Origin: Entoloma clypeatum
Lineage: Eukaryota > Basidiomycota > Agaricomycetes > Agaricales > Entolomataceae
Direction of reading: 5' to 3'
DNA length: 64,000 nt
Assembly (NCBI GenBank): GCA_963565915.1
Contig: OY751488.1
Location: 2,170,001-2,234,000 of the forward strand
The notes beneath the pieces are model-generated. The model was given only the letters and a program-made list of their open reading frames with translations. It was not told the origin of the DNA and searched no databases. Within the stretch, counting starts at the first letter, position 1. Each line of letters opens with the position of its first letter. Both the position numbers and the translations under genes were made by a program. Shown one piece after another: positions 11,405 through 22,448 of the stretch.

Positions 11405-14400
11405 ATGATGTCAAAGACATTCTTGGATGCCTCCATTCCTGAACTGGTTGCAGACCTGAAATTTGAAGAGAAAATAACTCTTCTCGGCGGACGGGATTGG
11501 TGGAATACTTCGTCGATCCAACGTCTGGGGATCCCTTCTGTCCGGATGAGCGATGGGCCTAATGTAATCTCGTTCAACCTTCGTTATTCCCTTTACTGTT
11601 GATTATATATACTTCTTGTTTCCTTCCAGGGTGTTCGCGGTTCTTCCCAATTCTTGCCGATACCTGGACAATGCCTCCCAGTGAGTACCTGTTACAAAGC
11701 TGCGCTTTGATTATCTCTAAATCCTTGCTGTAGTGTCCCACCTCACTTGCCTCAACATTTGACCTGGACCTGATTTATGATGTCGGCGTCTTCCTGGGTC
11801 AAGAGGCCAAATTCAAGTCATCTGTAATACTTCTGGCTCCGACCTGCAACATTCAACGCAATCCTCTCGGGGGCCGAGCGTTCGAATCCTTCTCCGAAGA
11901 CCCCCATCTGTCTGGTGAGCCCCTAAAGTTTTTATTCTCTTGCTTTCCGAATAAGTCCGTGTTCAGGGACCCTAGCAGCTGCCTATATCAAAGGTCTCCA
12001 GTCCGAAGGAGTTTCTGCAGGTAGGTATAGCTCGCAAAAACGAATAATCTTTCCCTAAACTTCATCCGCGTCGTTGCTAGCTATCAGGCACTTCGTAGGT
12101 AATGACCAAGAACACGAACGGACCGCAGCCAGTTCCGTCGTGTCCCCCAGAGCCTTGAGGGAGGTCTACTTATACCCGTGTGTTGCTTTTCTTATGATTA
12201 GAGCATATTTGCCACACCTCTCAAACTAGTTCGAAAGGGATTTGATTGGTTGCTCCACCTTTCAAAGGGGTGTGCAAATATGCTCTATTGACAATATCAC
12301 TCATTGAACCTTTGTAGCTTTATGTTAGCCCAAAAATACGGCCGTCCCGGGGCCTTCGAGACTTCGTTTGTGTTCTTCTCCTAACAATTCATGAGAACCC
12401 TCACTTTGAACAATCGAAGATATGGGCGCATCAACGGCACTCACTGTTCCGAGAATAAAGAACTCCTAACAGGAATATTGCGAAATGAGTGGGGATTCGA
12501 CGGAATTACTATCAGCGATTGGTGACTAAATTCTAGCCATGTCCCTACAACGAACTACTTAGTCTTCCACAGGTATGGAACTTGCGGCGTAGATCAGCCT
12601 ATCAACGCTGGTCTAGACCTCGAAATGCCAGGACCCGCACGGTGGCGAAGATCTGACCTTGTCCTCTTCTGTATCTCCTCGCGGAAGCTCTTCTTTCGCA
12701 CCATCAATGAACGCGTGACCAATTTCCTAACTTTCGTTCAGAAGCTGGCTCGCAGAAATCCCGAAATCGTCTTTGGAGATGGCGTTGAGCGTTCTCGAGA
12801 TACTCCCGAAGCTCGCAAGTTTGCCAGAAAGGTGGCCGCGGATGGAACCGTTCTTCTCAAGAATAAGGACAATCTTCTCCCTCTTACACCTGGGAAGGTC
12901 AAGACGCTTGCGGTGATTGGACCTAATGCGCGCCAAGCGATAATTTCTGGCGGTGGTTCTGCAGCGCTCACCCCGACGTATGTCGTTACCCCGCTAGAAG
13001 GGCTGAGAAGCAACGCACCCGACGACCTGACCATTACGTATGAGGTTGGGTGCTACAGTAAGGAAAGTTTCACAATCAATCCGAGATTACTAAGAAGCGT
13101 CGTACAGCACATAAATATCTACCGACTCTCGAGGATAACATGATCACGCCAGCGGGGGGACGAGGCTGGCACTGCACGTTCTACAATCACAACGAAGATG
13201 GTTCGCTCGGCGACCCAGTGCAAAGTTTTATCCTGAACCTTACACGAGTCATAATGAACGATTTTACGTTGGAAGCCTTGACACCGACGTGGAGCATCAA
13301 GTTGCGCGGGAAATTGAAGGTCGATCAAACATGCTTGTTTGAACTGGGATTGACGGTTGCAGGTTTTTTCTTTTTCGAACATCCTCTACGACTATTGTGG
13401 AACTGATGGGATTTGTTTTAAGGTCGCGCCAAGCTTTGGATTGACGGAAAGCTCACTATTGACAACTGGACGAAGCAGACCCCTGGAGATTTTTTCTATG
13501 GGTAGATAACCTTGATTTTTGGGCTTATACGTTTAATACTGACATTCAGTAGTCAAGGAACAATAGAAGAGAGGGCGACGATTGAAGTGGCGGCAGGAAC
13601 CGAATACGACGTCCTGATTGAATACATCAACACGTTCCCTCCTGGCGCGGATGATGATAAAGATGACGGAAGGCTATCCCAACCTGTCATGATGCGTGGT
13701 GTGGTGAGTGGTAGAAGACGGGTAGCCGCTATAATTTTTCATGGAATTCGTCAGCGTCTCGGCGGCCGCGAAAGAATTGACGCCGAAAAAGCCATCGAGG
13801 CAGCAATATCATTGGCGGGCAGAGTTGATGCTGTGCTCATCGTCGGCGGTTTGACTCCTGAATGGGAAGGCGAAGGCTTCGATCGGTCAACCCTTCGAAT
13901 TCCTGGACGCCAAGACGAGCTGATTACCAGAGTGTCAGCGGTTAATCCGAAGACTATCGTGTGCATTCAGGCCGTGAGTATCATCTGTATCTGGTAGACT
14001 TCCACTACACGATCCTGATATCGTTTCAAGGGTTCTGCTGTTTCGATGCCATGGGTCAATTCGGTCTCTGGAATAATACAAGCTTGGTATGCCGGAAACG
14101 AAGCCGGAAATGCTATTGCCGATATCGTTTATGGCAAAGTGAATCCAAGTGGCCGACTTTCTTTGACACTGCCTCGTTGTGAGGAGGACATCCCAGCATG
14201 GCTCAACCGCAGAAGTGAGAACGGAAACATTCAGTCAGTCGACCTTTATCTTATGAGTTGGGAGGCTCGAAACTCATGATTCTGTACTAGTTATCGAGAA
14301 GATTTGTTCATAGGATATAAACATTATCAAGCACGAAATATCAAGCCTCTATTTCCTTTTGGGTATTTATTTCAATGTCCAGTTTATATGCGTGAAATAT

Positions 14401-14821
14401 TGACCTAGTAGTTAGATTCGGCTTATCATATACCACCTTCGCTCTATCAACTCTTGGGCTAAGGCAATCGCCATCAGAAGATGAGACATTTGCCCTAGAG
14501 ATTTCGATTACGGTCAAGAACACAGGCGAAGTGTCCGGTTCGGAGGTTGTCCAAGTATACATTGCATACCCTGATATTGGTGTCACGACCCCGCGACTTC
14601 AGTTGAAAGGATTTGCCAAGGCAAAAGATCTCGCCCCGGGTGCTACACAAAATTCAGTCGTGAAGTTGGGAAAGTACGCTGTATCGATCTGGGATGCTGA
14701 GCAAGACTCGTGGAGGGTAGCTGCAGGAAGATACGAAGTTCAAGTTGGCACAAGCTCGGAGAATTTGCCGTTGAAAGATGTGTTTGAGCTGAAGCAAGGG
14801 TTTTCGTGGAAGGGATTATGA
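11405..14821 (+). CDS. GH3 beta-glucosidase with PA14 insert, intracellular
   Basis: Glycoside hydrolase family 3 enzyme that would release glucose from beta-glucosides. Fifteen exons join in phase to about 853 aa: 11405-11563, 11630-11680, 11734-11914, 11967-12020, 12081-12177, 12318-12365, 12420-12521, 12573-13057, 13108-13362, 13423-13501, 13553-13703, 13755-13973, 14031-14233, 14291-14362, 14416-14821. Motifs: [33 protein letters not shown], then ITISDWYG with the nucleophile Asp at about residue 230, [10 protein letters not shown], and a PA14 module from about residue 395 (WHCTFYN ... RAKLWIDGK). It ends with a fibronectin-III-like domain. There is no signal peptide, so it is probably cytosolic. 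The fifth intron carries a MITE. A second start Met lies at 11408. Confidence 0.9.
12199..12287. mobile_element. MITE inside a GH3 intron
   Basis: An 89-bp element with perfect 14-bp terminal inverted repeats, TAGAGCATATTTGC at the left and its complement GCAAATATGCTCTA at the right. Pairing extends inward with one indel. It sits wholly inside the fifth intron of the GH3 gene (12178-12317), which is thereby lengthened to 140 bp against 50-70 bp for its neighbours. A TA target duplication would be hidden in the terminal TA. No coding capacity. Confidence 0.75.
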
Positions 14822-15376
14822 AAAAAACTAGGATTAGGGGCATTTCTCTTTATCGGACATGAAGTCACGTTTAGCCTTCGGCGAGCCTTACTTGAAGACA
14901 AACCACAATCACATGGCTCACTATCGTTGAATGCTCACCAAACTGAGGTACGTCACCCCTTTGGCGATAGGGTCGACGCGGTTACTGAACTACCAGCGTG
15001 ATACTACATCTCCGGTAGCCTCATTTCACTGTGGGTAACGACAACATGAACGGGCGCGGATTTCTGATGGAAGTTTAATGGACATCGTCGGTCACCTTTG
15101 CCAATCAAACCGGATTCGTATCATTGGCACAGTTGCCCCAACTTCCTGCTTGGTTCTTCTGAATTTTGTGTAGTCGCGAGAGCTATATATAAGGTCGAGT
15201 CTTCGAGTCTTTGTATGATTCCCTGCCTGACTGTGAGGACACTCAGGTTGCCCTTCTGTCCCAGCGACCAGTACAAAGTTCGCAATCTACCCAGGTCAGT
15301 TATACTTGATCCATCAATTCTATTGTGATATCCCAGCAGGTGTTCACTAATGCGACCATCGTTCCGACTATAGTAG
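14822..15376. promoter_or_regulatory. Intergenic with a TATA box before the small beta-rich gene
   Basis: Holds the GH3 3' flank and the promoter of the gene at 15377. CTATATATAAGG at about 15183-15194 is a good TATA-box candidate, about 185 nt before the ATG. That would leave a leader of roughly 150 nt. Nothing else was recognised. Confidence 0.45.
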
Positions 15377-15831
15377 ATGACAATCACCTTCGTAAATCGA
15401 AGTGATCATTGGACCTTTCCAATAGTCTTACGAGGGGATGGAGAAAAAGAATTGGGTCCAAGACAGAGATTGGATGGAGGGAAAGGGGTGTACGAGGTCT
15501 ATTACGACTACCGTAACCTGTCCAGTGTGTTGAATTTCGAAGCGGGCAGTGTCGAAGTCGAGATTACCAGGACAGCGGTAGGTTATGATACCCATGTTAT
15601 CATACTAGGTGTGATGTCGCGCTCATTCCGGCTTTACTTTAGACACCAGTCTTCACTGTCACAAACAGTACCAGCAAAACTTTGAAGGTTCGATCCCCAA
15701 GCGGTGAGACCGAAATAAAGCCAGGAGAAACGACGGCGGCTTCGACTATTGCCACCGATTATAAAGTTGACAACACTATCGAGGTTCAATTCACAGGGCA
15801 TTGCAGCCTTGCACTTACTGTACAATCCTGA
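15377..15831 (+). CDS. Small two-repeat beta-rich protein, unknown family
   Basis: Exons 15377-15577 and 15643-15831 join in phase to 129 aa. There is no signal peptide and no membrane helix. The protein looks like two copies of a roughly 60-aa beta module. Module 1 starts ITFVNRSDHWTF, has GDGEKELGPRQ and ends SVEVEITRT. Module 2 starts FTVTNSTSKTLK, has SGETEIKPGE and ends TIEVQFTGHC. The intron lies exactly between the modules. I do not recognise a family; fungal cytosolic lectins and other small beta-sandwich proteins have this size, but no binding motif is evident. A TATA-like box stands upstream. Confidence 0.65.
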
Positions 15832-16211
15832 GGCTAGATATAATAGTTACAACCTTTTGTAAAATTCCTTTTGTAAAATTGGCCCCTGTCCTTGTCGTAA
15901 CAATATCCTATGGGACGGGACCCGTTAGTGTCGCTGATCGCGGGACACCTCTCAAAAATTTGTGGCATAAGTATCCCGCCGCCCGCGGATGTAACATTGA
16001 CCAAATCGCGGGAAACCTTAAGATCCCTCAAGGGGAACAATTGTCTCCCAAACATGTAGATGTGCCGATTAGCACCTACCATCAACCTACCATAAATTTC
16101 TTTTTTTATTTGTTAGAGAGCAAGAGATATATCGATACATGTGATACAAGACACGAATCATACACTACTAAAGTACAAACATCGAATACTGCACTGTAGA
16201 CATCCAATCAT
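15832..16211. other. Convergent intergenic region
   Basis: Between the ends of a plus-strand and a minus-strand gene. An A/T-rich stretch at 16091-16200 probably contains both polyadenylation regions. No coding similarity. Confidence 0.45.
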
Positions 16212-17197
16212 CTAATCTTGCAGGGCACGGTGCCCTTCCACACCGTCTTCCTTCTCTTCAAAAATTAGCAGTGCCCGCACTTCAATTGAAACCCTAGGAG
16301 GCGCCATCTCAGGCGCTGCTGGATCTTTAAACGCTGCGTGGAGAGCAAAACTACCCTCCTCAGCCGAGTCAAACCTACAATACCAAGGGTTGAAACTTGT
16401 CATCGACAAGGGAAACGAAGTATCCACGCACGTTTTGAATACGATGAATTCATCAGGTGACATCCCAGAGAAATACTTCCAGCTTTGGTTCGCGTTATAT
16501 TTCACGGCCAGTCCCTCTGATGCATGAGCACCATAGTTGACGTGTATGACAAAAATATCTTCTGTGAGATCCACGCTCCGGTAGTCGCACAAAGCAAGAG
16601 GCCAGTCAAATGCCGGGTGAGAAATGGGTCGCCAGAGGTTGACGATCTGGAAACGCCGCTGGGGGGGCGAACTCGCTTGGGAGGCTGGGAAGTATCTGTT
16701 TAGGGTTCTGGCAGCAGACTTTGGAGTCATGTCTCCATGTACGTGGGAAATCGGCTGCTGATCATGATCTTTTGAAGCAATATTTGGCCCTTGTCGACGA
16801 CGAACCACTTTGATATGAGGGGTTATATTCAAACGCAAAAACCATAACAAGAAGGGGAAGCATGCTGACCGTGGCTAAAGATGACAACGTGGTCGGCGCC
16901 AGTGAGCTCTCTACACAACTCAGCGCATTCAGGGTAATAGTCACGTTTGATGTCCTCGTCGTCAGCGAATGCCTTGCACTCCGTAGGACGGCGGAAGAGC
17001 TGAAATCCTGTAGTATCGAGAGTCACAGAATCTTCCTTTCCTCGGAGGTTTTCAATGGTGATCTCTTTCTCCACACGCGAGAGATTCTGGTCCAAAGTCC
17101 CGTTGTAATCGTCATACACGGTGGACGGACGAGCTCCGTCAGGAGAGCATACGGAGAAGCAGAGTTTGCCTTTAGTAAACGAGGATACATGAGACAT
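16212..17197 (-). CDS. AsaB/CmcJ-like oxidoreductase, copy A
   Basis: Member of the fungal hydroxylase/desaturase family that includes AsaB (aspergillic acid pathway) and resembles the CmcJ chain of cephamycin 7-alpha-methoxylase. Exons (complement) 17197-16870, 16807-16432 and 16374-16212 give 288 aa. Family features: TIENLRGKEDSVTLD, KRDYYPECAELCRELTGA, RFQIVNLWRPISHPAFDWPL, ALCDYRSV and PRVSIEVRALL. A possible metal triad is His-Gly-Asp in SHVHGDMTP plus the His of ALHAAFKDP. The last exon joins as VFKTFDS where the paralogues read IKWCF/LDS. It is the most divergent of the three copies. The C-terminal tail is charged. Substrate unknown. Confidence 0.82.
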
Positions 17198-18270
17198 GGC
17201 TCGGGAGAATAGGCGAACTGTTGGTTCTTCTGGGAAACTAAATATCCAAATTCTTCCTGTTCTGGATAAGGATGTACAGTAACCAGGGAGTGCATACGGC
17301 ACTGGGAGGGTTGTCCCGGAGCATATGTTCCAACGCATCCAGCTAAGTTCGAAGGCTACAAGCTTTGGCCCTGCTGTTGAAATGAGCATTCCAAGCCTTT
17401 CTACTTCCTCAAGGCAATAGCACACCAGCGGTCTCAATGAGAGCGATTGCAAAAGTAACATGCGGCGCAGCGGTACTATGCTCTAAAAACAATATCATTA
17501 TGGCATATGGTATATAGACCGCCTGCTCCATTGGAAGGCCAACCTTATCGTCAGAAGATCCTATCCGATCTTGCGTTTCCAGTTTACCTCTCGTAGAATA
17601 TTGCATGGGGTATCATTGTGCCCGTGGCTCAGGATTTCGATGACCAAATGATAACGACACAATTTAAAGCAAAGAGCGGCCCGGGCACGACCGATAATCG
17701 ATAATAACTCACCGACGGACTAGGGATAACAGGCGCAGGGACGTTGCGTTAACGGTGGTCATCGCCTCACTGTTTATGAGTTGGCATATCCAAATTCCAA
17801 AGGTCATGAAATGAAATAAATTTAGTATTCGTTCATTAGGACATATGAATGAGGATCGATGATGCACCCTGACGAACAAATTTATCCTGCCACCCGACAG
17901 CCACGGGAAAAAAAGAGGGAAGAAATCGCTCAGAGCTTCAGGTGGGGCGAGAGGTTTATTTGCACAAAGCAAGGGGCAAATGGGGTAAAGGCTATCTACA
18001 AATCGCGATAACGGACAAGTTTCCCCCAGGCGCATGACCAGAATCAATACAAAATAACAGACTGCTGAGTGAGGGAATCGCCGAGTAATGGTTTCTGCTC
18101 TGAGGGCGTCTCTCTGCTTGGACGACTAGTATACACCGGATGTGCCCTTTGAAAGAAGGGTCATGCTAGTATACTTACTCGAGTCATACATGGTTCTCTT
18201 TGATTGTCAACTGCCTTCAAGTTGGACTAAATCTCAGCCTCTTCGCCAGGCGCTTGTGTCATACAATTTT
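17198..18270. other. Intergenic between AsaB-like copies A and B
   Basis: Contains the promoter of copy A and the 3' flank of copy B, both on the minus strand. Open frames at 17409-17606 and 17709-18047 have no recognisable similarity. The word CTAGTATAC occurs twice (about 18127 and 18168) as a short direct repeat of unknown meaning. Confidence 0.4.
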
Positions 18271-19242
18271 TCAATCGTAAAACACGAGCGTCCGAACTTC
18301 AATCGACTCCCGCAGAGGTGCTCCTTTCGGAGTCCCTGGGTCCTCGAACGCGGTGTGTGGTGTGAAAACGGCAACGCTGCCATCTTGGATCGAGTCAAGG
18401 CTGTTGTTTAAGAAATGTCATTTGAATAATGTCTCTTATCGAGGCGGAAATATATCCTGGTGCTTACCACTTAATCAAAATGACCTCGTCCGGTCTGAGC
18501 CCGTAAACATATTTCCACCTCTGGTTCTCGTTGTACTTCACCGCTAACATTTCTCTCCCACCTGCGGCATAGTCGAAATGGATCACGAACGTGTCCTCTT
18601 TGGGATTGACTGATCGGTAGTCGCATACAGTCAAGGGGAAGTCAAACGCAGGGTGAGAGATGGGTCGCCACACGTTGATTACCTGAAAGCGTCGCTGGAG
18701 GAGAGAAGATATCTCTGCGGCAGGAACGACCCTATCCATATTTTGGATGGTAGATTTGAGAGTATTGTCGACGTGTGTCGAACTGGATGGCTGAACTGCT
18801 GCTAGGGATCCATCCAAGCAGCGACGACGGATTACTGCCAAAAAGACATTAGTCAACCCAAGATGGGTGTAGACAAGTGGAAACTGAAGGCTCTAGACTG
18901 GCACATACAGTGACCGGTAATAAAAACGCGACTGGCACCGGTGATCTCCTTCAAAAGTTCGACACACTCTGGGTAATAGTCGCGTTCGATTTCACTGTCG
19001 TGAGTAAAAGCTTGGTGTTCCGTTGGCCACTGAACGACCTGGAACCCAGCACTATCAAGGTCCACCGAGTCCTCCTTCCCTCTGAGGTTTTCGATAGTGA
19101 TTGGTTTGATCTCATGCGTGAGGTGGTGGTATCCCAATGCTTGGTTGAAGTTCGAAGAGAGGGTCACAAAAGGGATCACACCTTCTGGAGGCGCAATCGC
19201 AAATCTGAGTTTGGTATTGGCGAAGGGGGGGCCGTTGGACAT
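18271..19242 (-). CDS. AsaB/CmcJ-like oxidoreductase, copy B
   Basis: Exons (complement) 19242-18909, 18834-18468 and 18400-18271 join in phase to 276 aa. Family features in order: TIENLRGKEDSVDLDSAGFQ, ERDYYPECVELLKEITGASR, STHVDNTLKS with the His-x-Asp pair, RRFQVINVWRPISHPAFDF, LTVCDYRSVNPKEDTF, NENQRWKYVYGLRPDEVILI, DSIQDGSVAVFTPHTAFEDP and RESIEVRTLVFYD. Intron positions match copies A and C. Probably a mononuclear-iron oxygenase acting on a small molecule in the cytosol; this is inference from the family. No defect is visible. It is divergent from copy C across 1.1 kb. Confidence 0.86.
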
Positions 19243-20339
19243 TGCAGAATACCAGTGGACGAGAAGGTGGACTGAGAGGGACAGATGTTAGTCGTGTGTA
19301 TTCGTGCCCCGCCTGTTGGGACCGCAGAAATTGGTGTTGAGAAGCTTGGCGTACTACCTGCGCCTGTCAACCCTACTTCATTTCCCTGCCTGAGTACTGT
19401 CTGTTTTTGACAAAGTAAGATGTGAAGCGCACGCACTCGGCTCGACGGGACGCAAATATGGAATGACCCAGAATCACTGGGACGGCGATCCCACCGTAAG
19501 GATGGAGTCAGCCGAGGGTCCAGGCACCGCTTGAAATTCTGGAAGAGAAGATGTACGTACCCTCAACCTGGGTAAGATAAGTGAGGAAGTTTAAAGTCCG
19601 ATGACCAAGCCGATGTTACTGTAGCTGTTGGTTCAGGTATGTTGTCATTTCGTTTTCCGAATGGGGTGGAAAATCGCCAACATGCCGGGATCGTATTCGG
19701 ACATGGAGGGTTAAGAACAGTCTGCATCCCAGAGTTGTCGACCGTTCGTACTCTATGGTTGAGACTGAGATGGCTTCCGTCCCGTGATGACAATTAAATT
19801 CATGTTATTTTGAAAAGATTCTAGTTCAGAAGCGGATGATCGCGTTCGTGCTGCGAGAAGGATCGCTACAATTTGGCAAGACCTTAGGCTAGTTGCTCCA
19901 TTTGAGGAGGCAATTTGCAAAATCGATATTGTGGCGTATCTTCTTTCTCCATTTTGCCCGGGGTCCGCATTCTCATGTCTCTTCATTACTAACATTCCTT
20001 GATTATCATGGCAGTTCACGTATTGATGCTTCTGAAAGGGATGAATTTTACTTTTGGTTGACCGTTGACGACTTCAGATGGGAGAGATTAATCTCGTTTT
20101 CCATATCAGATTACTGTATCTCATCCTTCACCAGTCAGAATTTAAACTCAGAAAGACAAGGACCGAACTGGACTTCGACGACATCAGCTGCTTTTGCATT
20201 ATCTATCTCACCCCTTCTGCTGACAACAATTTGGATTGAAGTGGATGATTCGTAGTCACGTTCTCCAGATAATCAGGGTGCTTCACAGTGGCTTTCCGAT
20301 AACTGCTCGACCGCGAAACACCCCACCTCTCTCCAAGCT
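19243..20339. promoter_or_regulatory. Divergent promoter region between AsaB-like copies B and C
   Basis: This 1.1-kb stretch holds both start regions. Open frames at 19563-19793 and 19893-20255 lack similarity and start signals worth defending. A shared promoter would let B and C respond together, but no paired motif was found by eye. Confidence 0.4.
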
Positions 20340-21277
20340 ATGTCAGCTGGCCCTTCCTTCACTACAGGAGTGCTTGGGTTTGCCACGGATAAAGCTGAAG
20401 CCCACATCCGCCCCGTTATCCTGTGCTCTGATCCCAACAAGGCACCTGTCGGGGACTTCTTTCTCGAAATGAAACCTATTGTCATAGAAAACATTCGAGG
20501 AAAGGAAGATTCAGTAGCACTCGATTCTGCTGGTTTCCAGTTCGTTCACTGGCCTGCAAAACACAAGGATTTCAAAGATGACGAGCCGATCAAACGAGAG
20601 TATTACCCGGAGTGTATTGACCTCTTGAAAGAGGCCACAGGGGGAAGTCGTGTCATTATCACCGACTACAGTAAGTAACTACTTACATACTTCTTCGACC
20701 TGACACGATTTCTTGATATATAGAAGTTCGGCGTCATCGTTTGGACGGAACTCTTGCGGGACGGCAACCATCGCGAGCGGCTCATGTTGATGACACGCCG
20801 AAGGCGGCGGTCCAGGTGATGCACAAGTGGCTTCCCGCTAGCGAGGTTGCTTCCGCTCTTAAGCGCCGCTACCAAATCATCAATATTTGGCGCCCCATTT
20901 CCAACCCGGCCTTCGACTGGCCCATTACACTGTGCGACTACCGAACTATCAACCCAAAGAAGGATGTGTTCGCCGTTCCTCTCGAGACTCCCGCCGGGAC
21001 TACAGAGCAATTTGCCGTGAAATATAATGAGAACCAAAGGTGGAAATACATACACGGACTAACACCTGACGAGGTGATCTTGATCAAGTGGTAAGCAGTT
21101 CAACGCTATGAAGAAGGGTACAGAAGATTGATATCAATCGAACACAGTTTCGACTCTATCCAAGACGGCAGTGTCGCTTGTTTCTCGCCACACCTTGCGT
21201 TCAAAGACCCAGCGGCACCTCAAGACTCGCCTTTGCGAGAGTCGATCGAAATCCGAACGCTTGTTTTGTACGACTAA
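20340..21277 (+). CDS. AsaB/CmcJ-like oxidoreductase, copy C
   Basis: Exons 20340-20670, 20724-21090 and 21148-21277 join in phase to 275 aa. Same architecture as copy B: VIENIRGKEDSVALDSAGFQ, KREYYPECIDLLKEATGGSR, AAHVDDTPKAA (His131, Asp133), RYQIINIWRPISNPAFDW, TLCDYRTINPKKDVF, NENQRWKYIHGLTPDEVILI, DSIQDGSVACFSPHLAFKDP (His248) and RESIEIRTLVLYD. The His-x-Asp plus distal His pattern would suit an iron facial triad (inference). No lesion. It is the only one of the three copies on the plus strand. Confidence 0.86.
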
Positions 21278-22448
21278 ATTACCGGCTTCGGAGCATGGTT
21301 CGAAATGGGAGAAATTTAGGCAGTCGAAGTTCGGTTTCTGAGGGTAACTCTGAGTGTCATGTACAGATTGTACTGTATTTTGTATTGGGGCAATTGACTA
21401 AATTAAAGGCGTATATGGTACTCATGGCGTCACAAGTCCGGGTATCGGAGCAGCTAGATCCCCACAGAAGCAGTACTTAGATGCAATGAAATCTGCAGAC
21501 AGAGTTACTACCAGGCTGTTGTTCCAGAATCCAGCCGGCGCTGGCCAAGCCACGATATATCACGCGCGTCACGCCCGATGAACAACGAGTCGTCCAGGTC
21601 ATTCTGGCAAAAAAAAAAAACAGGCCCATAGCCGTTCTCTATTGGTGGCTAATGAGCAGAACCCTCGTTGGCTCTGCGTTAGGCGTCGGCGAAGATATGG
21701 ATTGTTTGATATGCGTATCATATGGTCCAAGAGTGAGTAAACCTGGCGCCACGTTAGTGGATGACTTCCTAGAATCCTAGATTATTTCCTAACTTAGGCA
21801 GTCACAAATCAGTCACAAATCTACCACATTTGGCTCGGCTATTCTCACATCAAAGTTTTTTAATTGATTTGAAATTTATTTCTAGGTCTCTAAACATTAG
21901 GGAAAGTCGTCCAGTGAAAGCCGTCAAGAAGGCAAATTTGTTTGGAGATAGTACTGTTCAGGTGGGTCCATGATTGGCTTCTTTCGGAGTAATAGCAGGC
22001 CCTGTCGTACTTGTGATCCTCTCAGTTTCTTGGCATATTTTGGGGCGATAAGCATTTCATGCGATGTAAATGAATGTGTAAGCCATACTTATTGGCGATA
22101 TACTGTCCGACCTGACTTCTTCTCAACCTCACCCACCGCAAGATCCGACTGAATATCACCAAACTACAGGATACAACAGGGATACAGGCTCGCGCCAGGG
22201 ATCGTATCAACCTCGGGAAGCTTCTCCGAACCTGAATTCTTGTGTGTCACGGCGGTGGAGTTGGCTTCACGTATAGGCGCCGGCACTTAGGTGGCTCAAA
22301 ATGATGTCTCCTGGCATCTCGAACTGAACGCGTGACGATATCTAACATGTGTCAAGAAAGCCTTATATGTATTCATACTAACAATTGATGACCTCTGCCT
22401 TGCCTCTGCCTCACTACTGCGTCAACGAGTTTGCGGCCCCTTAACGAA
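21278..22448. other. Intergenic, nothing recognised
   Basis: A 1.2-kb region between AsaB-like copy C and the P450 gene, both on the plus strand, so it includes the P450 promoter. There is a 12-nt A run near 21611. Small frames at 21970-22152 have no similarity. No terminal repeats seen. Confidence 0.4.

Noticed and set aside
18121..18180. Repeated CTAGTATAC words suggesting a small mobile element
   Set aside because: The repeats are direct, short and self-complementary only over GTATAC; no inverted ends or target duplication could be defined.
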